DNA of 8,016 nt from DATGLE01 sp035294325 (lineage in GTDB: Bacteria; Chloroflexota; Ktedonobacteria; Ktedonobacterales; Ktedonobacteraceae). Shown here in pieces: positions 1-6,501 of the stretch. The notes under the pieces were generated by a model, which was not told the DNA's origin, did not search any database, and worked only from the letters and a program-made list of their open reading frames with translations. How positions within the stretch are numbered: the first letter of the stretch is position 1; the number at the start of each line of letters is the position of its first letter. The translations under genes were made by a program, and so were the position numbers. The stretch is taken from positions 1 to 8,016 of the forward strand of contig DATGLE010000074.1 of assembly GCA_035294325.1 (NCBI GenBank). Reading direction: 5' to 3'.

Positions 1-153
1 TTTATGACGCCGACAAACGGAAATACCTTCTGGTACCATCCCACGAATACCGTGATGGGCATGAACATGAATGGCATGAATATGCAAAACATGCAAAACA
101 TGCAGATAACCCCGAATATGCAGATGATGACCCCGCAGCCACCGCACTTTTAA
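1..153 (+). CDS. C-terminal end of a Met/Asn/Gln-rich protein (partial, hypothetical)
   Basis: Frame 1 is open from the window edge to a TAA at 151-153, giving 50 codons; the true start probably lies upstream, although an ATG at 4-6 could open a 49-residue peptide. The visible part begins with a Thr/Asn/Trp/Tyr-containing stretch. It then becomes strikingly Met-rich at codons 19-43, with MxM and MxxM spacings such as MGMNMNGMNM and NMQNMQ, and ends in TPQPPHF. The repetition is also visible in the DNA as recurring aacatg/aatatg units. I do not recognise the family. Met-rich clusters with this spacing occur in copper-handling proteins, but low-complexity tails also arise by repeat slippage, so no function is assigned. 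The opposite strand is also open here but has no coding signature. Confidence 0.42.
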   Translation, partial: FMTPTNGNTFWYHPTNTVMGMNMNGMNMQNMQNMQITPNMQMMTPQPPHF

Positions 154-527
154 GTTGGACGCTATGGCAAAGCCTGCTAACAGCTCTGCAATTTGCCCTT
201 CGCCGGGCTGTTGCGGCTTTTGCCGATAGCGCTACACTCATCAGGGCCGGCGGCGCTTCCCTCTCAGGTTGTAGACACGGGGGCAGCGCCGCCGCTCTGT
301 GAACGTCTCATCTTCTCATGAGTATGAGAGCAATGTCAAGCTACTGCTCTTCTCAATGCGTGACAAAATGTCACTCTTTACCCAGATTCGGCACCTCTTG
401 ATCCTCGGCCAGATATTTCAGGGACATGCTCAAGCGCAGGCGTGTCGCGCCAGAGGCCGAATATATCAATGCATCCTCGCTTTTTCTCCTCCTGATGAGG
501 TTATCGGCTAACCGAGAAATGGCATTG
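154..527. other. Intergenic stretch with small inverted repeats, no gene seen
   Basis: No convincing reading frame is seen between the Met-rich tail and the sufB terminators. Three inverted repeats are visible. A 10-bp GC-rich one (248-257 with 285-294, 27-nt loop) could fold downstream of the Met-rich gene but lacks a T-run. A nested CTCAT/ATGAG set lies at 306-329. A compact palindrome GTGACAAAATGTCAC at 360-374 (6-bp arms, 3-nt centre) has the shape of a small operator, but no promoter is evident beside it. Confidence 0.5.
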
Positions 528-558
528 TACAAACCCGAACATTGCGTTCGGGTTTGTA
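528..558. terminator. Second (distal) hairpin downstream of sufB
   Basis: This is a perfect 13-bp inverted repeat (528-540 with 546-558) around the 5-nt loop ATTGC; the core is ACAAACCCGAAC / GTTCGGGTTTGT. It lies 3 bp beyond the main sufB terminator hairpin when read on the minus strand. Neither strand has a T-tract directly after it, so on its own it is not a classical intrinsic terminator. It may act as a back-up terminator, an RNA 3' end stabiliser, or simply be part of a repeated intergenic element. Confidence 0.5.
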
Positions 559-561
559 ATA

Positions 562-608
562 AAAATATATGCAGGGGCGACCATAATGGCCGCCCCTGCA
601 TATATTTT
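562..608 (-). terminator. Rho-independent terminator of sufB
   Basis: Perfect 18-bp arms (562-579 with 591-608) flank an 11-nt centre that can add three more pairs (CCA 581-583 with TGG 587-589). The core is GCAGGGGCG / CGCCCCTGC. Read on the minus strand it begins 15 nt after the sufB stop, and the GC core is followed by ATATATTTTTATTA, a good U-rich tail. On the plus strand the same core is followed by ATATATTTTC, so it could work in both directions and shield sufB from antisense read-through. Confidence 0.85.
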
Positions 609-623
609 CAGGGAGCTATCGGC

Positions 624-3236
624 CTAGCCGACGCTGCCAGACATCTCCAACTGGATCAGGCGGTTCAACTCAACCGCGTACTCCATTGGCAACTCTTTGG
701 TGATCGGCTCGATGAAGCCGTTGACGATCAGCGAATATGCCTCGGACTCGTCCAGGCCACGGCTCATCAGGTAGAAGAGCTGATCCTCACCAACCTTCGA
801 GACCGTAGCCTCGTGGCCGATCTCCGTCTCCGGCTCCTCCACGCGGATCGTCGGGTAGGTATCGGTGCGCGCGTGCTCGTCGAGCAGCAGCGCGTCGCAA
901 CGCACGCTGGATTTGGTGTGGTGCGCGCCCGCGTTGACGCGGATAAGGCCGCGATAGGAGGCGCGGCCTGTCCCCTTCGAGACCGACTTCGACAGGATCT
1001 GCGAAGTGGTGTGCGGTGCGAGGTGCGTGATCTTCGCTCCGGCATCCTGATGCATGCCATCGTTCGCGAACGCCACCGAAAGCACGTCGCCGCGCGCACC
1101 AGGCTCCATCAGCAAGACCGCCGGATATTTCATCGTGACCTTAGAGTTATGGACGATGAAGCCCTGCGAGACAAAGTTACCAGTGCCTTCAACCTCGATA
1201 TCCCAGGTTGGCACCTCGACTACTGAAGACTCCGAGACATCAACATCGACGATCTCAACGCTCTCGGGTAGCTCGATTGACGAACGCCCCACGCGCCGGT
1301 TCTGTGGCAGCGTTGGAGCCTGCTGCTGGGCCTGCATGCGTAGCGTCGGGCTGACATGAGCGTAGAAGCGCGGGTCCGCCGCGAAGACGAGCCGATGGGC
1401 GCTATGCGCGGTGCAGGTGACGCCCATGATCTCTACCTGCCTGGGTTCGGCAAACTCTGTATGCAGACGCGGTGTAATGCCCAGAGTGACGAGTAGCGAC
1501 GCGATATCTTCGAGCAGTCCACGATTAGCAGACTTCAAGCTGAAGCGGCCCTTAACCACACAGCCATCAGCATCCAGGTAGCCAGCGATAAACGCGATAC
1601 GCTGCGATTCTGGCAAGGACCAGACCCAGGCCGGTACACGCTTGCTGAGAGCATTGCCCTCGAAGCCATTGAGGCGGAAGAATTCGGCCAGTTCTTTGCT
1701 ATGCCAGGCGACGTGGTTGCTATCGGCTCGCTCTTGAACAGGTGCATCAATGAGAGCCGTCATCGTCTCCATTAGCCGGCCACGAGCGCGGTCAGTGGCT
1801 GGTGTTGAGAAGCCCACCTTCGCGTAGCGCATCACATCGGCGGTTTGCGCCGCTTTTACTTCGATATTGCCATCGCCAATCCAGTAGCCGAAAAGCCACA
1901 TCAGGCTGTCAGTTGTCTCGGCGACCTCTGGCATGCGAGTCATGCGTGTACGCGTCATCGTCAGATCGCTGGCGTACTGGTTTAGCGAATTGAATGTCGT
2001 GCTCAGTTCGGGCATTCGCAGTTGATACGATCTGCCATAGTCAACGGAGGTACGCGGGATGATCGCCTCTTTCAAGTGATCGGCGCGTACATACGCCAGC
2101 TTGTAGCGCCCCTGCTTCTTTGCGGCCTCAGCATCGTAGACATACGAGAAGAATGGATGATTGGCCGTGACACGCAGTTTGCGCTCGCCAATCGAGACGG
2201 TATGTACAGGCTGCATGCCGGAGAATCTCTTCCCCAGAACGCGACGGAAGACCAGTTGCCCCGTTTTCTCGTCGAACGAGAGCACCTTATCCCCGACATT
2301 GAGCGACTCGATTGTTTTGATCCCTTCTGGCGTCGTTACGGTTGAGCCTTGAGCGAGGCACCCCAGATTGCCGTCAACCCACTCCATCGTCGCATCGCGG
2401 TACGCTGCGGCGCGCTTGGTCACGAGGTTGTAGACGTTCTTCGACCAGTTCTGAATCGTTGTGTAGCGGACGCGCGCGCCTTCCTTGACCTTGATCTCAA
2501 CGACAGCGCTGTGCAGGCTATCGCTGGTATAGGTCGGGGCCGTGCAGCCCTCGACATAATGCACGTATGAACCAGGCTCGGCGATAATCAGTGTGCGCTC
2601 GAACTGGCCCATGTTCTGAGCGTTAATACGGAAGTATGCCTGCAACGGAATCTCCACGCGCACGTTCGCCGGCACATAGACAAAGCTGCCGCCGCTCCAC
2701 ACGGCGCTGTTCAGCGAAGCAAACTTGTTATCGGATGGAGGAACGACGGTGCCGAAGTGCTCCTTCACAATATCGGGATACTCGCGCAGCGCTGTATCCA
2801 TGTCGGTGAAGATCACGCCCAGCTTCTCAAGATCTTCACGCACTTTGTGATAGACGGCCTCGCTCTCGTACTGGGCCGTCACGCCGGCCAGGTATTTGCG
2901 TTCGGCCTGCGGGATGCCCAGGCGATCAAAGGTCTCCTTGATCTCAGCGGGGACATCTTCCCACGTCTTGCCCTGCTGCGGCACCGGCTTGATATAATAG
3001 TAGATATCGTCGAAATTGATGCCCGACAGATCGGCGCCCCAGGTCGGCATAGGACGTTTCTCGAAGAGTTTCAGGCTCTTGAGGCGAAAATCACGCATCC
3101 AGGCCGGTTCGCCCTTCATTTCAGAGATCTGTGCGACAATCTTTTCATTCAAGCCCTTCTCGGCTTTGAATGCGTAGTTCTCTGGTACATGGAACCCGGC
3201 GCTGTAGCCCTGTTCCAACTCGAATACCTGACTCAT
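624..3236 (-). CDS. sufB: Fe-S cluster assembly scaffold SufB, interrupted by an intein
   Basis: SufB is the scaffold subunit of the cytoplasmic SufBCD complex, which builds Fe-S clusters with the ATPase SufC. The precursor has 870 residues, of which 293-697 are an intein; the spliced protein is 465 residues, normal for SufB. The N-extein carries the family start (YSAGF, EPAWMRDFRLKSL) and beta-helix repeats. The C-extein runs from SKVTMKYPA through GEDQLFYLMSRGL and NGFIEPITKELPMEYAVE to a terminal SVG. Counting from the C-terminus, Cys780, His808 and Glu809 align with E. coli SufB Cys405, His433 and Glu434, reported as important for cluster assembly. An ATG at 3240-3242 is two codons upstream, but GGAG at 3246-3249 is only 3 nt from it and 9 nt from ATG 3234-3236, so the latter is preferred. 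The gene appears monocistronic, with its own promoter and terminator; no sufC or sufD is adjacent, which is unusual because sufBCD genes often cluster. Confidence 0.97.
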   Translation of the reverse strand: MSQVFELEQGYSAGFHVPENYAFKAEKGLNEKIVAQISEMKGEPAWMRDFRLKSLKLFEKRPMPTWGADLSGINFDDIYYYIKPVPQQGKTWEDVPAEIKETFDRLGIPQAERKYLAGVTAQYESEAVYHKVREDLEKLGVIFTDMDTALREYPDIVKEHFGTVVPPSDNKFASLNSAVWSGGSFVYVPANVRVEIPLQAYFRINAQNMGQFERTLIIAEPGSYVHYVEGCTAPTYTSDSLHSAVVEIKVKEGARVRYTTIQNWSKNVYNLVTKRAAAYRDATMEWVDGNLGCLAQGSTVTTPEGIKTIESLNVGDKVLSFDEKTGQLVFRRVLGKRFSGMQPVHTVSIGERKLRVTANHPFFSYVYDAEAAKKQGRYKLAYVRADHLKEAIIPRTSVDYGRSYQLRMPELSTTFNSLNQYASDLTMTRTRMTRMPEVAETTDSLMWLFGYWIGDGNIEVKAAQTADVMRYAKVGFSTPATDRARGRLMETMTALIDAPVQERADSNHVAWHSKELAEFFRLNGFEGNALSKRVPAWVWSLPESQRIAFIAGYLDADGCVVKGRFSLKSANRGLLEDIASLLVTLGITPRLHTEFAEPRQVEIMGVTCTAHSAHRLVFAADPRFYAHVSPTLRMQAQQQAPTLPQNRRVGRSSIELPESVEIVDVDVSESSVVEVPTWDIEVEGTGNFVSQGFIVHNSKVTMKYPAVLLMEPGARGDVLSVAFANDGMHQDAGAKITHLAPHTTSQILSKSVSKGTGRASYRGLIRVNAGAHHTKSSVRCDALLLDEHARTDTYPTIRVEEPETEIGHEATVSKVGEDQLFYLMSRGLDESEAYSLIVNGFIEPITKELPMEYAVELNRLIQLEMSGSVG
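1146..2360 (-). mobile_element. SufB intein with LAGLIDADG homing-endonuclease domain
   Basis: This in-frame insertion encodes 405 residues inside SufB, between NLG and SKVTMKYPA. Intein numbering: Cys1 opens block A (CLAQGSTVTTPEGIKTIESL); block B has the TxxH motif (Thr65-Ala-Asn-His68); block F lies around 385-400 (TWDIEVEGTGNFVSQG); block G ends FIVHN with penultimate His404 and terminal Asn405; the +1 extein residue is Ser. All residues expected of a class 1 splicing intein are present. Between the splicing halves are two LAGLIDADG motifs, LFGYWIGDG (156-164) and IAGYLDADG (258-266), each keeping the catalytic-type Asp (163 and 265). The endonuclease therefore looks intact and the element potentially mobile. 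The boundaries are exact in sequence: TGC at 2358-2360 and AAC at 1146-1148 on the minus strand. Whether it splices or cuts has not been shown. Confidence 0.96.
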
Positions 3237-3245
3237 AAGCATTTA

Positions 3246-3249
3246 CTCC
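3246..3249 (-). promoter_or_regulatory. sufB Shine-Dalgarno that decides the start
   Basis: On the minus strand GGAG is followed by TAA, then ATG CTT ATG. The first ATG is only 3 nt away and the second 9 nt away, which favours the second (3234-3236) as the initiator. A weak hairpin (CTGGCT with AGCCAG, 3254-3259 and 3281-3286) lies just upstream in the leader. Confidence 0.65.
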
Positions 3250-3329
3250 ACTAGCTGGCTGCTCTCTATCGTCGCAAGGAAAGCCAGTTGCTTTCTCCAA
3301 TCCTTACTTGCTCACTCGGATTTACTGGT

Positions 3330-3359
3330 ATTATAGGTTCTCTAACGGTGACTTGTCAA
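3330..3359 (-). promoter_or_regulatory. sigma70-type promoter of sufB
   Basis: Read on the minus strand, a perfect -35 TTGACA (3354-3359) is separated by 18 bp from a perfect -10 TATAAT (3330-3335). Transcription would begin near 3323, giving a leader of about 85 nt before the sufB start. Both hexamers match consensus exactly, so strong basal expression is expected. No obvious operator palindrome overlaps the hexamers. Confidence 0.78.
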
Positions 3360-3404
3360 GGCTTGGGAAGATAATCGTACCTCTGGATTCCCCCACGCAG
3401 CCGC

Positions 3405-3434
3405 TTGACATACCACGACCAGGATTGCTATTAT
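3405..3434 (+). promoter_or_regulatory. Divergent promoter towards tRNA-Arg
   Basis: A consensus -35 TTGACA (3405-3410) and a -10 TATTAT (3429-3434) are separated by 18 bp on the plus strand. The predicted start near 3441 is about 160 nt before the tRNA, which is the only evident gene downstream. The promoter is back to back with the sufB promoter, with 45 bp between the two -35 boxes. Confidence 0.5.
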
Positions 3435-3492
3435 TGGTAGCGCAAAGTATAGTAACGATGCCCTTTAACTTTTGCATCAGAATTTCGCATCT

Positions 3493-3545
3493 GCGCGTTT
3501 TATCGCACAATGAAATCATAAATGCAAAAATGTGATAAATCGCGC
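3493..3545. repeat. Imperfect 15-bp inverted repeat upstream of the tRNA
   Basis: GCGCGTTTTATCGCA (3493-3507) is mirrored by TGTGATAAATCGCGC (3531-3545) with two mismatches and a 23-nt AT-rich spacer. It lies in the leader between the putative plus-strand promoter and the tRNA. It could be a hairpin in the pre-tRNA leader or a two-half-site protein target; nothing further supports either. Confidence 0.4.
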
Positions 3546-3602
3546 AATCGCAAACTGTATGAAGATCCTGTTCAAATTGTTTGTAAGGAACATTATGAGC
3601 GA

Positions 3603-3675
3603 GCGCCCGTAGTTCAGTGGATAGAACAGCAACCTTCTAAGTTGCCTGTCGCAGGTTCGAGTCCTGCCGGGCGCG
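3603..3675 (+). tRNA. tRNA-Arg, anticodon UCU
   Basis: The 73-nt gene folds into a complete cloverleaf. The acceptor stem is GCGCCCG (3603-3609) with CGGGCGC (3668-3674), and the discriminator is G3675. The D arm is GTTC/GAAC, the anticodon stem GCAAC/GTTGC with loop CTTCTAA, and the T arm GCAGG/CCTGC with loop TTCGAGT. The anticodon TCT reads the AGA and AGG codons of arginine. CCA is not encoded: the next bases are CCC, so CCA must be added after transcription. Confidence 0.97.
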
Positions 3676-3679
3676 CCCG

Positions 3680-3707
3680 GTGCGATAGAGATATCTATTA
3701 TTCGCAC
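3680..3707 (+). terminator. Possible tRNA 3' hairpin
   Basis: GTGCGA (3680-3685) pairs with TCGCAC (3702-3707), and the AT-rich interior can add a few pairs. It starts 4 nt after the tRNA and is followed only by ATTTCAAT, a poor T-tract. It may help end the tRNA transcript or define its 3' processing. Confidence 0.3.
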
Positions 3708-3772
3708 ATTTCAATGCCTTCCCGATGGGCGAAGCGCTGCTGGCGCTGAGGTATCAGGGGTAAAGTGCAGCG

Positions 3773-3832
3773 GGGCAAAAAGTGATGCACATCAGATTTT
3801 GCCCATCGAGTTGACAATTTCTGTTCGATGGG
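3773..3832 (+). repeat. Two overlapping, mutually exclusive hairpins
   Basis: Hairpin A pairs GGGCAAAA (3773-3780) with TTTTGCCC (3797-3804) and has an inner TGAT/ATCA stem with a 4-nt loop. Hairpin B pairs CCCATCGA (3802-3809) with TCGATGGG (3825-3832) around a 15-nt loop. They share bases 3802-3804. The right part of A can also pair with CGATGGGC at 3723-3730. No T-run follows either hairpin. Confidence 0.45.
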
Positions 3833-4092
3833 GCTGGTTGAACTACAAGCGTGATACCTTGTAGAGATACGCCTGCTCTGGGAGAAAGCCTGTGTTTACG
3901 CACTATTGACGCTGACATACCTCTCAATCCAGGGCTGTCGTCTTCTCCCTCATCTGGTCGCAGGCAGATGAGTTGTTGCTATGCTGTTCTGCTCGCGCTC
4001 CTCCCTCCATCTATGTGCCTATCACCTCTTCCGCGTCGTCAGATTGTATCTTCACCAGGATGCAATCACCTACGAAAAATTAGATCATAGAT

Positions 4093-4096
4093 GGAG
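4093..4096 (+). promoter_or_regulatory. Shine-Dalgarno of the kinase gene
   Basis: GGAG lies 10 nt before the ATG at 4107. It supports that codon over the in-frame ATG at 3981, which would add 42 residues (MLFCSRSSLH...) not typical of the family. Confidence 0.6.
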
Positions 4097-4106
4097 AATA
4101 TTGCCC

Positions 4107-5030
4107 ATGTTTATCATTCCCGAGACGTTTGCTCGCTTCATGGTAACGCTCTATGGCGAAGAGGGCCGCGCGTGGATCGAGCGCCTGCCCGCGATTCTGG
4201 CTGCATGTGAGCGGCGCTGGAATATCACAATTGAGCCACCGTTCGACGACCTGTCGTTCCACTATGTCGCGCCTGCCGTCTGTGCGGACGGTACCCCCGT
4301 CGTGGTGAAGGCGTCCCCACCCAACGGCGAGTTCGCGCACCAGTTCGAGGCGCTGCGCCTCTTCGATGGACGCGGCATGGTGCGGCTGCTGGCCTCCGAT
4401 GCCACGGACAAGGTGATGCTGCTGGAGCGCCTGCTGCCGGGAACGCGTCTGACTACAGTTGAGAACGACGAGAAAGCCATCTCGATTGCTGCATCCGTCA
4501 TGCGCCAGATATGGAGACCGGCGCCGGAGCAGCATCCGTTCCCGACGGTCCAGGATTGGGGCAGAGGTTTCACCCGCCTGCGCGCACATTATGGTGGCGG
4601 TTCCGGGCCGTTTCCTGCCGCTCTGCTTGAGCGGGCCGAGAGGCTCTTCGCCGAACTGAGCGCCTCGATGGCAGCACCCATGCTATTGCACGGAGATCTG
4701 CACCAGGAGAATATCCTCGCGGCTCAGCGCCAGCCCTGGCTCGCCATCGATCCCAAAGGGCTGATTGGCGAGCCGGCTTACGAGACGGGCGCGGTGCTGC
4801 GCAATGCGCTATCGCCAGCGCTCCCGGCACAGCAGTTGGGTCGCATTCTTGCCCGGCGCGTCGATCAACTGGCCGGGGAGCTTGGCCTGGACCGCGCGCG
4901 AGTGCGCGACTGGGGACTGGCCCAGGCCGTACTTTCGGTATGGTGGGATATCGAAGATTTCGGCAGCTTCTCACAGTGGTCGCAAGAGGCCCTCACCTGC
5001 GCCGAGTTGCTGGCCGCGCTCAAAAGGTAA
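4107..5030 (+). CDS. APH(6)/hydroxyurea-type small-molecule kinase
   Basis: The 307-residue protein has the aminoglycoside phosphotransferase fold and belongs with the streptomycin 6-phosphotransferase / hydroxyurea-resistance kinase family (APH_6_hur type). Visible parts are the nucleotide-binding lobe with Lys68 in VVVKAS, a hinge around 104-112 (MLLERLLPG), the catalytic loop HGDLHQEN at 195-202 with base Asp197 and Asn202, and the metal-binding IDPKG at 213-217 with Asp215, followed by the family-typical GEPAYETGAVLRN at 221-233. Length and motif order are normal, so it looks functional. Members transfer phosphate from ATP to a hydroxyl of streptomycin-like or related compounds; the actual substrate here is unknown and soil actinobacterial and chloroflexotal copies are often uncharacterised. 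The gene stands alone, convergent with the regulator gene 31 bp downstream; a weak CAGGC/GCCTG hairpin (5031-5051) lies between them. Confidence 0.9.
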   Translation: MFIIPETFARFMVTLYGEEGRAWIERLPAILAACERRWNITIEPPFDDLSFHYVAPAVCADGTPVVVKASPPNGEFAHQFEALRLFDGRGMVRLLASDATDKVMLLERLLPGTRLTTVENDEKAISIAASVMRQIWRPAPEQHPFPTVQDWGRGFTRLRAHYGGGSGPFPAALLERAERLFAELSASMAAPMLLHGDLHQENILAAQRQPWLAIDPKGLIGEPAYETGAVLRNALSPALPAQQLGRILARRVDQLAGELGLDRARVRDWGLAQAVLSVWWDIEDFGSFSQWSQEALTCAELLAALKR

Positions 5031-5061
5031 CAGGCGAGGGGGGCATGCCTGCACCCTTCTC

Positions 5062-6501
5062 TTACCCTACGAATAGCTCCCTCAGTTCCTGCACCCTGGG
5101 TTCCTGCCCCCACTTCGCCTGCATGAGTTGATAGGTCCGGTAGGTTTCGTCGAGGCGCAACTGGTTGCCTGCCGCCCTGGCCGTGGTAGCAGCGCGTGCA
5201 ACATAGGCGCAGCTCTGCTCCAGATCACCAAGCGCGAAGGAGGCATCGGCCTGCCGTACCGTCAGGTTGATGCGGTTGGGAATCAGGCCGGTGGACAGGA
5301 CCTTATCCATGCGCGCGTAACCTTCCCAGGCTTTTTCGGGCTGGTTCAGATTGAGGTACATCAGCCCTTCAAACTCGCTCATGGACCAATCGTTGAAGTG
5401 CGTATAGACGAAATGCGGATCTTCCTCGTAGCGCTCGGGGAAGGTCCGGCGCGCGAGGTCAAGGAAGTGCAGCGCTTCTCGCTCGCGCCCAAGAGCGCTC
5501 TGCGTCTCGCTCATTCCGACGTAGATGCGACCTCGCAAAAGCGGAGATGCATTGCTACTGAGCTGCAAAGCGTGCTCGTAGGCATGTAAGCGAGCCTCCG
5601 GGCGCTTGAGATAGAGGTAAACCTGGGCCTGACGAATCCAGGAGGTCATTTGCAGATTCGTGTCTTCAGCCAGCTTGCCATATTCGAGTGCCTGTTTAGC
5701 ATTGGCAAATGCGGTGCCGAAGTTTTGATACTGCAATGCAAGTAGGGAGGCAAGCTGATATCCCTGTGAAGCCAGGCTCGCCGCTCTGCGCTGGTAGTGC
5801 GACGGGTGTTGCAGCAGCGCGGTCAACTGGGCGAGATAGCCAGGAAGGGTTTGCCCCAGTTCTACCAGCCCCCCTTCAAAGAAGAGGCGCCAGCACAGGG
5901 GGATGTTGATTGTGCAGAGCGCTAATACCTCTTCGGGCTGGAGGATCGCTTTGTCGGCGGCGTGAGTCAGTCCAAAGACCGCTGCCGGCGTGCTAATCAA
6001 GGTGGTGATGGCCTGTCTTCTGGAGACTCCTTCTCCCCTTTCACCTGTGTTTTGTACCCGGTTCATGCTCTCAAGGCTCCTTCTGGCCTGCTGGATGCAG
6101 GCGTCTAATGCTGGGGTGAGCTGCGGCTGTGTCAGGATGATGGCAGGGGTTCCCGGATCAGGGGAGGTCTGAATGGTGGATGACAGGCTAGAGGTAATAG
6201 AGATGGTTCCCGGCTCCGGTGACGATGGTAGTGGCGCTTCCTGGGGTGGGGGTACCGCGCATGCAATTGGTTCCGCTTTCGCGCGCCTTTTGGAAGAAAT
6301 CACATCTTCAAACCCCAGGTCATCAGGAGACATGCCAAAGGCTTTGCAGACCTGATCGAGCGTCGCCAGTTGCGGTATCTGCAATCCTCGCTCCCAGCGA
6401 TTGAAGGTGTTTACACTCACCCCTGCTTTGGCACTTGCTACCGCGATACTCCACCGCTTCTGCATCCTGGCTGCCTCTAGCTTTTTGTTTGGTGTTGCCA
6501 T
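5062..6501 (-). CDS. XRE-family HTH regulator with TPR-like C-terminal region
   Basis: The 479-residue protein has three parts. Residues about 5-65 form an XRE/Cro-type helix-turn-helix (SIAVASAKAGVSVNTFNRWERG with IPQLATLDQVCKAFGMSPDDL). Residues about 75-130 are a Pro/Ser/Thr-rich linker. Residues about 185-470 are alpha-helical with TPR-like repeats (SLASQGYQLASLLALQ, QALEYGKLAEDT, GMSETQSALGREREALHFL). A short SRRQAITTLISTPAAVFGL element at 160-178 joins linker and repeats; it resembles a twin-arginine motif but is internal. Such proteins are expected to bind DNA through the HTH and to sense a peptide, protein or other ligand through the TPR part; the ligand and targets are unknown. ATG 6501 is preceded by GAGGGA (6508-6513) at 6-nt spacing. 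It has its own promoter and a long leader and may regulate itself or neighbours. Confidence 0.9.
   Translation of the reverse strand: MATPNKKLEAARMQKRWSIAVASAKAGVSVNTFNRWERGLQIPQLATLDQVCKAFGMSPDDLGFEDVISSKRRAKAEPIACAVPPPQEAPLPSSPEPGTISITSSLSSTIQTSPDPGTPAIILTQPQLTPALDACIQQARRSLESMNRVQNTGERGEGVSRRQAITTLISTPAAVFGLTHAADKAILQPEEVLALCTINIPLCWRLFFEGGLVELGQTLPGYLAQLTALLQHPSHYQRRAASLASQGYQLASLLALQYQNFGTAFANAKQALEYGKLAEDTNLQMTSWIRQAQVYLYLKRPEARLHAYEHALQLSSNASPLLRGRIYVGMSETQSALGREREALHFLDLARRTFPERYEEDPHFVYTHFNDWSMSEFEGLMYLNLNQPEKAWEGYARMDKVLSTGLIPNRINLTVRQADASFALGDLEQSCAYVARAATTARAAGNQLRLDETYRTYQLMQAKWGQEPRVQELRELFVG

Larger units (their letters stand above)
3676..4106. other. Gap between tRNA-Arg and the kinase gene
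   Basis: No gene is seen here with confidence; open frames in this stretch lack a ribosome site and recognisable content. Two hairpins share bases at 3773-3832 (listed separately). A TTGACA at 3811-3816 has no acceptable -10 at normal spacing, and no strong promoter for the kinase gene is visible, so it may be read from a weak or non-sigma70 promoter or from read-through past the tRNA. Confidence 0.5.

Noticed and set aside
528..608. CRISPR-like or iteron array
   Set aside because: The two hairpins have different sequences and there are no regular spacers.
426..1226. Long plus-strand open frame of 266 codons
   Set aside because: It runs through the sufB terminator and antisense to conserved SufB and intein sequence, and has no ribosome site or recognisable domain.
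2757..3254. Plus-strand open frame of 165 codons
   Set aside because: It lies wholly antisense to the conserved N-extein of SufB; a codon-bias shadow.
3516..3749. Open frames on both strands across the tRNA (peptides with GRTRTCDRQLRRL or VVQWIEQQPSKLP)
   Set aside because: These are translations of the tRNA-Arg sequence itself, a common source of false proteins in databases.
3851..4090. 79-codon plus-strand frame before the kinase gene
   Set aside because: No ribosome site, no recognisable content and overlap with the alternative kinase frame.
3981..4106. 42-residue N-terminal extension of the kinase
   Set aside because: The sequence is unlike the family start and no ribosome site precedes ATG 3981; the ATG at 4107 has GGAG.
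4080..4589. Minus-strand open frame of 169 codons within the kinase gene
   Set aside because: Antisense to conserved kinase codons, without a domain or start signals.
5128..5589. Plus-strand open frame of 153 codons
   Set aside because: Antisense to the TPR-like part of the regulator; no independent evidence.
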